Positions 48,136-54,959 of a stretch of DNA of 64,000 nt are shown one piece after another. Numbering within the stretch: the first letter of the stretch is position 1; each line of letters opens with the position of its first letter. A program made the position numbers and the translations under genes. Under the pieces are notes generated by a model, which was not told where the DNA came from, did no database searches, and saw only the letters and a program-made list of their open reading frames with translations. Origin of the DNA: JBCCGI01 sp039029355 (lineage in GTDB: Bacteria > Planctomycetota > UBA1135 > GCA-002686595); assembly GCA_039029355.1 (NCBI GenBank), contig JBCCGI010000025.1, forward strand, positions 1-64,000. The letters are read 5' to 3'.

Positions 48136-51120
48136 GTGCCCGGCCTGCTCCTCACCCTGATCGTCGCCGCGCAAGCTCCCGTGGAGGTCGACTTCGCCCG
48201 CGACGTGCGGCCGATCCTCGCCGAGCACTGCTTCCACTGCCACGGGCCCGACGCCGCCACGCGCGAAGGCGACCTGCGCCTCGACGTCGCGTCGGACCTC
48301 TTCGACGACCGGGGCGGGTATCGGGTGGTCGACCGTGAGCGTCCGGGCGAGAGCGAGCTGCTCTACCGCCTGACCGCGGACCCGGGCGAGCGCATGCCGC
48401 CGCCGGACGACGGCGAGCTCACCGGCGACGAGCGGGCGCTGGTCGCGGCTTGGATCGAGGCGGGCGGGGAGTGGGAGCCGCACTGGGCCTTCGTCCCGCC
48501 GGTGCGACCCGAGGTGCCACCGGCCGCCGACGACCCCGCGGCCGCCGACGACCCCGCGGCCGCCGATGACTCGGAACGCGCGTGGGTCCGCAATCCCATC
48601 GACGCGTTCGTGCTGGCGCGCCTCCGCGCCGAAGGGCTGACGCCGGCTCCGGAGGCCGACCGCCGCACGCTGATCCGGCGCCTGTCGCTGGACCTGCTCG
48701 GGCTGCCGCCGGCTCCCGCGGAGGTCGAGGCCTTCGTCGCGGACGAGCGCGCCGACGCCTACGAGCGGCTCGTCGACCGCCTGCTGGCCTCGCCGCACCA
48801 CGGCGAGCGGCTCGCGCTGGCCTGGCTCGACCTCGCGCGCTACGCGGACACGAACGGCTACTCGATCGACGGCGGCAGGCACATGTGGGCCTGGCGCGAC
48901 CGGGTGATCGAGGCCTTCGGCGAGAACCTGCCCTTCGACCGCTTCACGGTCGAGCAGCTGGCCGGCGACCTGCTCGCAGACGCCACCACCGCGCAGCGCG
49001 TGGCCTCGGGCTTCAACCGCAACCACATGATCACGCACGAGGGCGGGACGATCGAGGACGAGTACCTCGTGGCGTACGCCGCCGACCGCGTGCGGACCAC
49101 GGCCCAGACGTGGATGGGGCTCACGATGCAGTGCGCCCAGTGCCACGACCACAAGTACGACCCGGTGTCGCAGCGGGAGTACTACCGCTTCTTCGCCTTC
49201 TTCGACTCCATCACCGAGAGGGGCCTCGACGGCAACGGCGGGAAGAACTCGGTGCCGTTCCTTTCGCTGCTGTCGGACGAACAGCGCGCCGAGGTCGAGC
49301 AGCTGCGGGCGCGCGAGGCGCGGCTCAAGGCCGAGCTGATGGCGGACTCGCCTGAGCTCGACGCGGCGCAGCGCGAGTGGGAGCGCGAGGAGCGGCGCCT
49401 GCGCACCGAGTGGGCCGCGCCCGAGCTCGGCGCCTGGCAGGTGGCCGGCCCCTTCGCAGCGCCGAGCGGCGACGAGGCCTGGGAGCGCAGCTTCGTCCCC
49501 GAGACGCCCGAGGACGGCGCGGGCGACGTCGCCTGGCGCGACGCGCCCGAGCTCGTCGACGGCGAGAGCCACGCGCTGCCCGGCGAGAGCTCCGCCACCT
49601 ACCTGCGGCGCACGATCACGGTGACGCACGCGACCCGGCTGGGTCTGTCGCTCGGAAGCGATGACTCGATCCGGCTGTGGATCAACGGCGAGCGGGTGCT
49701 CAACAACAACGCCAAGCGCGGCGTTGCGCCCGACCAGGAGCGGCTCAACGTCGCCCTCGTGGCCGGGCCGAACGAGGTGCTGCTGAAGATCGTGAACTAC
49801 GGCGGCCCCGGCGGGTTCTACTTCGCGGCGGCACAACCGAAGCTCCCCGCGGGCCTCGCCGGCATTCTCGACGCAGCGCCCGGGGAGCGCAGCGACGCCG
49901 CGGCGCACCGCCTGCGGCGCTACTTCCGCTCGCAGGCGGCCGAGCTGAAGCCCGTCCGCCGCGCCCTGATCACGCTGACGGCGCGGATCGACGAGATCGA
50001 GGCCGCGGCGATGACCACCACGATGGTGATGGAGGAGCGCGCCGTGCGGCGCGACACGCACGTGCTCGACCGCGGCCGCTACGACAAGCCTATCGAGGCG
50101 GTCGAGCGCGGCACGCCCGCGTGCCTGCCGCCGTTCCCGAGCGACGCGCCGGTCGACCGGCTGGGGCTGGCGCGGTGGTTGGTCGACCCGGCCCATCCGC
50201 TGACCGCGCGCGTCACCGTGAACGCGTGGTGGCAGCTGCTCTTTGGCCGCGGCCTGGTCGCGACGCCCGAGGACTTCGGCACGCGCGGCGCGCCGCCGAG
50301 CCATCCGGAGCTGCTGGACTGGCTCGCCGTCGAGCTCGTGGAGAGCGGCTGGGACCTGCGCGCGCTCCTGCGCACCATCGTGTGCTCGTCGACGTACCGG
50401 CAGAGCTCCGACGCGACCCGCGCCCAGCTCGCGCGCGATCCGGACAACGTGCTGCTCGCCCGCGGGGCGCGCTTCCGCCTGCAGGCCGAGCTGGTGCGCG
50501 ACCTCTTCCTCGCGTCGTCCGGGCTGCTGGTGCCGACCGTCGGCGGGCCGAGCGTGCGGCCGTACCAGCCCGACGGCCTGTGGCGTGAGGTCAGCCACCT
50601 CGGCTCGACCCCGGCCACCGAGCAGGAGTACGTGCAGGACCACGGCGACAAGCTGTGGCGGCGCAGCCTCTACACGATCTGGAAGCGCACGGTGCCGCCG
50701 CCGACGATGGCGGCCTTCGACGCTCCGAGCCGCGAGACGTGCGTGTCGCGCCGGGGCCGGACGCAGACGCCGCTGCAGGCGCTGGCGCTGCTCAACGAGA
50801 CCGGCTTCGTCGAGGCGGCGCGCGGGCTGGCGGAGCGCATGCTCGCCGAGACCGCCGCCGACGGCTCGGACGCCGCCTGCGTCGAGCGCGGCTTCGCGCT
50901 GGTGCTCGGACGTCCGCCGTCGCCCGCGGAGGCCCAGGTGTTGCTCGCCGCCGTCGCGCGTGAGCGCGCGGCCTTCGCGCGTGAGCCCGAGGCCGCCGAG
51001 GCGCTGCTCGCGGTCGGGGAGGCTCCGCGGCGGGCCGGGCTCGACCCGGTCGAGGGCGCTGCGTGGACGCTGGTCGCGAGCACGTTGCTGAACCTCGAGG
51101 AGGCGATCACGCGCCGCTGA
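48136..51120 (+). CDS. PSCyt1-DUF1549-DUF1553 planctomycete cytochrome protein
   Basis: 994 residues from GTG 48136; TAGAAT ends 6 nt earlier, so the transcript may be leaderless. The N-terminal PSCyt1 domain (about 20-115) has the c-type haem motif CFHCH (32-36). A repeated PAAADD linker (about 130-145) leads to DUF1549 (about 155-370), which contains a second CxxCH, CAQCHDHKYDP. The middle holds a region like a PA14/carbohydrate-binding domain. DUF1553 covers about 670-990, including RLGLARWLVDPAHPLTARVTVNAWWQLLFGRGLVATPEDFG. This domain set is found mainly in Planctomycetota and Verrucomicrobiota. It is always paired with a DUF1501 protein, here starting 3 bp downstream, and is thought to act in the periplasm on an unknown substrate. 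Confidence 0.95.
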   Translation: MPGLLLTLIVAAQAPVEVDFARDVRPILAEHCFHCHGPDAATREGDLRLDVASDLFDDRGGYRVVDRERPGESELLYRLTADPGERMPPPDDGELTGDERALVAAWIEAGGEWEPHWAFVPPVRPEVPPAADDPAAADDPAAADDSERAWVRNPIDAFVLARLRAEGLTPAPEADRRTLIRRLSLDLLGLPPAPAEVEAFVADERADAYERLVDRLLASPHHGERLALAWLDLARYADTNGYSIDGGRHMWAWRDRVIEAFGENLPFDRFTVEQLAGDLLADATTAQRVASGFNRNHMITHEGGTIEDEYLVAYAADRVRTTAQTWMGLTMQCAQCHDHKYDPVSQREYYRFFAFFDSITERGLDGNGGKNSVPFLSLLSDEQRAEVEQLRAREARLKAELMADSPELDAAQREWEREERRLRTEWAAPELGAWQVAGPFAAPSGDEAWERSFVPETPEDGAGDVAWRDAPELVDGESHALPGESSATYLRRTITVTHATRLGLSLGSDDSIRLWINGERVLNNNAKRGVAPDQERLNVALVAGPNEVLLKIVNYGGPGGFYFAAAQPKLPAGLAGILDAAPGERSDAAAHRLRRYFRSQAAELKPVRRALITLTARIDEIEAAAMTTTMVMEERAVRRDTHVLDRGRYDKPIEAVERGTPACLPPFPSDAPVDRLGLARWLVDPAHPLTARVTVNAWWQLLFGRGLVATPEDFGTRGAPPSHPELLDWLAVELVESGWDLRALLRTIVCSSTYRQSSDATRAQLARDPDNVLLARGARFRLQAELVRDLFLASSGLLVPTVGGPSVRPYQPDGLWREVSHLGSTPATEQEYVQDHGDKLWRRSLYTIWKRTVPPPTMAAFDAPSRETCVSRRGRTQTPLQALALLNETGFVEAARGLAERMLAETAADGSDAACVERGFALVLGRPPSPAEAQVLLAAVARERAAFAREPEAAEALLAVGEAPRRAGLDPVEGAAWTLVASTLLNLEEAITRR

Positions 51121-51122
51121 CC

Positions 51123-52553
51123 ATGGCCTCGATCTTCCCGCACGATCTGAGCCGGCGCGCGCTCCTCGGCGGCGGCCTGGGCGCCGCGGCGCTCGCGCTG
51201 CTCGAGCGCCGCGCGGCGGCCCGCCGACCGGCGCGGTCCGACGGGGAGCGCGCGCCCGACTTCGCGCCGCGCGCCAAGCGCGTCATCTACCTGTGCCAGT
51301 CCGGCGGCCCGTCGCAGGTCGACCTCTTCGACCATCATCCCGAGCTGCGCGCGCTGCACGGCGACGAGCTTCCGGATTCGGTCCGCGGCGAGCAGCGCGT
51401 CACGGGCATGACCGCGGGCCAGGCGAGCTTCCCGGTCGTGGCGTCGCCGTGGGAGTTCCGCCAGCACGGCGAGAGCGGCGCGTGGGTCAGCGCGCTCCTG
51501 CCCTACACCGCGCAGGTGGTCGATCGCCTCGCGTTCCTCAAGGCCGTGCACACCGAGGCGATCAACCACGACCCCGCGATCACGTGGCTCTGCACCGGCA
51601 ACCAGATCCCGGGCAAGGCGAGCCTCGGGTCGTGGCTGTCCTACGGCCTCGGCAGCGAGAACCAGGACCTGCCGGCGTACCTCGTGCTGATCTCGCAGGG
51701 GACGGGGAAGGCGCCCGGCCAGCCGATCTTCTCGCGCCTTTGGGGCTCGGGCTACCTGCCCGCCGAGCACCAGGGCGTCCGCCTGCGCAGCGGAGCGTCG
51801 CCGGTGCTCTTCCTCAACAACCCGCCCGGCATCGACGTCGAAAGGCGCCGGCGCCAGCTCGACGATCTCGCGCGGCTCGAGGCCCTGGGGCGCGGCGACG
51901 ATCCGGGCCTGGCGTCGCGGATCGCGCAGTACGAGCTCGCGTTCCGCATGCAGCGCGCGGTCCCCGACCTGGTGGACCTGTCCGACGAGCCGGACGAGGT
52001 GTTCGAGCTCTACGGCCCGGATGCGCGTACGCCCGGGACCTACGCCGCGAACTGCCTCCTGGCGCGCCGCCTCGCGGAACGCGGCGTGCGCTGCGTGCAG
52101 CTCTTCCATCGCGGGTGGGACCAACACCTGAACCTCGAGCGCGAGCTCGGCGCCCAATGCCGCGACACCGACCAGCCGTCGGCGGCGCTGGTGCTCGACC
52201 TCGAGCGGCGCGGCTTGCTCGAGGACACGCTCGTGGTGTGGGGCGGCGAGTTTGGCCGCACGGTGTACAGCCAGGGCACGCTCGGCGATCCTGGCAGCGG
52301 TCGCGACCACCACGGACGCTGCTTCACCATGTGGCTCGCCGGCGGCGGCGTCGCGGCCGGCGTGGAGCACGGCCGCACCGACACGTTCAGCTGGAACGTG
52401 GTCGAGGGCGGCGTCCACGTACGCGACCTGAACGCGACGATCCTGCACCTCTTGGGGCTCGACCACGAGCGCCTGGCGTTTCCGTTCCAGGGGCTCCAGG
52501 AGCGGCTGACCGGCGTCGAACCGGCACGCGTCGTACGCGAAGTTCTTGCCTGA
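51123..52553 (+). CDS. DUF1501 family protein
   Basis: 476 residues from ATG 51123, two bp after the DUF1553 stop. The N-terminus (SRRALLGGGLGAAALALLERRAAA) has the twin-arginine pattern, so it is probably exported folded by Tat. The DUF1501 pattern is clear: KRVIYLCQSGGPSQVDLFDHHPELRALHG, WVSALLPYTAQVVDRLAFLKAVHTEAINHDPAITWLCTGNQ, LGSWLSYGLGSENQDLPAYLVL, and CVQLFHRGWDQH with the VVWGGEFGRT and RDHHG segments. The fold is alkaline-phosphatase-like, and it partners the DUF1553 protein. Both are characteristic of planctomycetes, with no confirmed substrate. Confidence 0.95.
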   Translation: MASIFPHDLSRRALLGGGLGAAALALLERRAAARRPARSDGERAPDFAPRAKRVIYLCQSGGPSQVDLFDHHPELRALHGDELPDSVRGEQRVTGMTAGQASFPVVASPWEFRQHGESGAWVSALLPYTAQVVDRLAFLKAVHTEAINHDPAITWLCTGNQIPGKASLGSWLSYGLGSENQDLPAYLVLISQGTGKAPGQPIFSRLWGSGYLPAEHQGVRLRSGASPVLFLNNPPGIDVERRRRQLDDLARLEALGRGDDPGLASRIAQYELAFRMQRAVPDLVDLSDEPDEVFELYGPDARTPGTYAANCLLARRLAERGVRCVQLFHRGWDQHLNLERELGAQCRDTDQPSAALVLDLERRGLLEDTLVVWGGEFGRTVYSQGTLGDPGSGRDHHGRCFTMWLAGGGVAAGVEHGRTDTFSWNVVEGGVHVRDLNATILHLLGLDHERLAFPFQGLQERLTGVEPARVVREVLA

Positions 52554-52657
52554 GGCGGGCGCCTCCCGCGCTGGCGCCGTGCTAGCTGCTGGGAGCAGCC
52601 CCGCATGAGCTTCCCGTCACAAAGCGAATCGGTTTCGCGTGCTATGCTTCGCTGTCT

Positions 52658-53725
52658 ATGAAGCATCTAGCGCAGTTGGTGATCGCCGCCTGTCTGACCG
52701 GAGCGCAGGTGCCGGCCGACGTCCTCACGCTCGGCGCGGACCGCGACAACACGCTCTACGAGAGCGAGACGGGCGACAAGTCGAACGGCGCGGGCCGCTA
52801 CCTCTTCGCCGGCGTCACCGAGATGGCCGCGACCCGCCGGGGGGTGATCCGCTTCAACGTCGCCGGCGCGCTGCCCGCGGGCTCGACGGTCACGTCGGTC
52901 GAGCTGCGCCTTCATCTGTCGAAGAGCTCCGGCGCGGGCGCCAAGGTCGTGCGGCTGCATCGCGCGCTCGCCGCCTGGGGCGAAGGGGCTTCCGACGCCT
53001 GGGCCGAGGAGGGCGCGGGCGCCGACTCGGAGCCGGGAGACGCAACCTGGATCCACCGCTTCTACCCGGATGACCTCTGGGCGAGCGCGGGCGGCGACTT
53101 TCAGGCCACGACCAGCGCCGTGCTGTCGGTGGGGGGGCTGGGCCCGAAGGTGTGGGGGCCGACCGGCGCGATGGTCGCCGACGTCCAGGCCTGGCTCGAC
53201 AACCCCGGCGACAACCACGGCTGGGTGCTGGTCGGGGACGAGACCGGCGGCGCCTCGGCGCGGCGCTTCAACACGCGCGAGAACAAGGAGGCGGCGACGC
53301 GGCCCGAGCTGACGATCGTGTTCGACCCGGCGCCGTGTCCGCCGCAGGTGGGCGCCGCGGAGGTCGTGCGCCTGGGCGCGCCGGCGAACCCCGACGCCTT
53401 CCGGCCGGGGCTGACCAGCGGACCCGTCGTCGGCGCGGTGTGGGATCCCTACCTCGACCACGCCGCATTCCAGCCCGCGGCGGTGCTGGACTTCGTCGGC
53501 TTCGGCGCGCTCGCGACCGACGTGCCGTCGCCCTTCGGCACGCTCCTTTGCGGGGCGAGTCCGACGGTCGTGCTGACCGCGCCTGCGGGCGCGGCGTTCG
53601 CGGTGCCGATCGAGAACAGCTGCTACCTGGTCGGCGTCTCGCTTTGCGCGCAGGGGGGCAGCGTGGACGCGCTGGGGAACATCGCCCTGGCCAACGCGCT
53701 CGACCTGACGCTCGGCGCGTTCTAG
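52658..53725 (+). CDS. Secreted DNRLRE-domain protein with C-terminal module
   Basis: 355 residues; ATG 52658 is nine nt after a TATGCT -10 candidate. A short signal peptide (LAQLVIAACLTGAQVPA) precedes a DNRLRE domain (about 22-220): LGADRDNTLYESETGDKSNGAG, RRGVIRFNVAGALPAGSTVTSVELRLHLSKSSG, TATW-like DATWIHRFYP, and RELTIVF-like RPELTIVFD. That domain is a beta-sandwich common in planctomycete and cell-surface proteins. The last about 120 residues (LTSGPVVGAVWDPYLDHAAF, GTLLCGASPTVVL, VPIENSCYLVGVSLCAQGGS, LANALDLTLGAF) are the shared C-terminal module. No catalytic motif. Probably a binding or matrix protein. Confidence 0.85.
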   Translation: MKHLAQLVIAACLTGAQVPADVLTLGADRDNTLYESETGDKSNGAGRYLFAGVTEMAATRRGVIRFNVAGALPAGSTVTSVELRLHLSKSSGAGAKVVRLHRALAAWGEGASDAWAEEGAGADSEPGDATWIHRFYPDDLWASAGGDFQATTSAVLSVGGLGPKVWGPTGAMVADVQAWLDNPGDNHGWVLVGDETGGASARRFNTRENKEAATRPELTIVFDPAPCPPQVGAAEVVRLGAPANPDAFRPGLTSGPVVGAVWDPYLDHAAFQPAAVLDFVGFGALATDVPSPFGTLLCGASPTVVLTAPAGAAFAVPIENSCYLVGVSLCAQGGSVDALGNIALANALDLTLGAF

Positions 53726-53747
53726 GCGCTCCTCCGGGCCGAGAAAC

Positions 53748-53787
53748 GGCGCTTTGGGAGAACTCTGCGCCGGTGCGCGCAGAGCAC
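53748..53787 (+). promoter_or_regulatory. Conserved upstream element (copy 1)
   Basis: CGCTTTGGGAGAACTCTGCG then GCGCAGAGCAC. A closely similar element (GCTTTCGGAGAACTCGGCGC ... GGCAGAGCACC in reverse) lies upstream of the paralogue at 60431. The GGAGAACTC core resembles an ECF sigma -35-type box. The two paralogues are therefore probably coregulated. Confidence 0.6.
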
Positions 53788-53839
53788 GGGGAGTCGAGCG
53801 CGCTGCCGCGCGCCGCCTGCCTTACCAGGAGCTGCCTTC

Positions 53840-54775
53840 ATGCGTCTTGCGCTGTTTCTTACCGTCTCCCTCGTCGTCGGGCCGGTCGCGCCCGCGATCC
53901 ACGCGAACCTCGCCTCTGCGCGTACCGCCGGTCCGGTCGCGCCGCTAGCAACCGGGGAGGACGCCGCGCGCGGTCCATCGTTCCCGGTGGAGAGCGCGTC
54001 CGACGCGCTGCTCGCCGAGCTCGATCGCGAGCTGCTCGCGCCGGCGGGCGCGGTGCAGGTCGAGCGGCGCGCGGGGCAGCTGGTCAGCGTGTCGGTGCTC
54101 GCCGCCCCGCTCGTCAGCGCTCCGGGAACGGCGGCGATCGCCCAGGTCGGCCACGTCTACGCCCCGTCCGCGGGGGAGTGGGTGCGGATGGCCGGCGTCT
54201 CCCTCGACGTCGACTTCGAGGCGAGCGCCACGCACGCGACGCTGCGGCTCGAGATCGAGCGCGACGGCGCGCACCCGCTGAGCCCGTGGGGCGGCTGGGT
54301 GCTCGAGGAGCAGGCCACCGCGCGCTTCGCGACCAGCCTGTGGCACCTGGGCACGCTGGTGTCGGGCGCGAACGGGCCGGCGCTGCTCGAGGCTTCGCTC
54401 GAGACCTTCTCCCGCACGCTGCGCGTCACCGACGCCGAGGGACGCACCAAGGCGCTGTCCGGAGCGGACGTCACCTGGGGCCAGCTGCTCGACGCGCCGA
54501 GCGGCGACGCTCCTCCGAGTCCGCCGAGCGGAGGCGGCGGGAGCGACCCGGGCGGCTTCAATTTCTGCATGGCCGTCTGTCTCGCGGCGCTCGGCCTGTC
54601 GGTGGAGCCGCAGGCGCTGCTGTGCCTGACGCTGGGGATCATCGCCTGCTCGATCGGGGGCGCGGAGGACTTTGAAGGGTGCCTGGCGGCGGTCTTCCTC
54701 GGCTGTGGAATCCTGATCGCGATCACCGACCTCGAGAACGTGCTGGCCTGCCTGTTGCTCTGCCTCGGGCAGTAG
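53840..54775 (+). CDS. 8-Cys protein A: secreted protein with conserved N-domain and symmetric cysteine C-terminal domain
   Basis: 311 residues; AGGAGCTGCC before the ATG. A signal peptide (LALFLTVSLVVGPVAPAIHA) leads to a conserved domain (about 50-215: SFPVESASDALLAELDRELLAP, QLVSVSVLAAPLVSAPGTAA, QVGHVYAPSAGEWVRMAGVS). A Pro/Gly/Ser linker (220-239) precedes the hydrophobic C-terminal part (240-311). All its cysteines are there: 243, 247, 262, 270, 281, 289, 304 and 308, spaced x3-x14-x7-x10-x7-x14-x3. The spacing reads the same from both ends, as expected for a hairpin of helices joined by 1-8, 2-7, 3-6 and 4-5 disulfides. The paralogue at 60431 has all eight Cys at the same residue numbers. 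Overall layout (signal, domain, linker, compact Cys-rich domain) is like secreted bacteriocin precursors such as halocin C8, but this is inference. Confidence 0.8.
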   Translation: MRLALFLTVSLVVGPVAPAIHANLASARTAGPVAPLATGEDAARGPSFPVESASDALLAELDRELLAPAGAVQVERRAGQLVSVSVLAAPLVSAPGTAAIAQVGHVYAPSAGEWVRMAGVSLDVDFEASATHATLRLEIERDGAHPLSPWGGWVLEEQATARFATSLWHLGTLVSGANGPALLEASLETFSRTLRVTDAEGRTKALSGADVTWGQLLDAPSGDAPPSPPSGGGGSDPGGFNFCMAVCLAALGLSVEPQALLCLTLGIIACSIGGAEDFEGCLAAVFLGCGILIAITDLENVLACLLLCLGQ

Positions 54776-54788
54776 AGGGGCTAGGAAG

Positions 54789-54819
54789 GGGCGCCTCGGA
54801 CGCGGGGTCCGGGGCGCCC
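54789..54819 (+). terminator. Strong terminator hairpin
   Basis: GGGCGCC-t-CGGAC-gcggg-GTCCG-g-GGCGCCC, a 12-bp stem with one small symmetric internal mismatch, 13 bp after the 8-Cys protein A stop. Followed by GACGGTTTGG. Confidence 0.7.
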
Positions 54820-54959
54820 GACGGTTTGGGGGAAGTTCTCGCCGCGCGCGTCGTAGTGCTCGCCGACGCGATTCACTATCAACGCCAGCGCGCACCCGAA
54901 CGGGGCTCGATCGTCCTGCGGCCCCTGGGTTCGTCCGCGCGGACGCCCCCGAGACGAGC

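Noticed and set aside
53840..54775. 8-Cys proteins as metal-binding or electron-transfer proteins
   Set aside because: The cysteines are x3 and x7 apart on hydrophobic helices with no CxxC, and no His or Asp ligands recur; a disulfide-bonded fold fits better.
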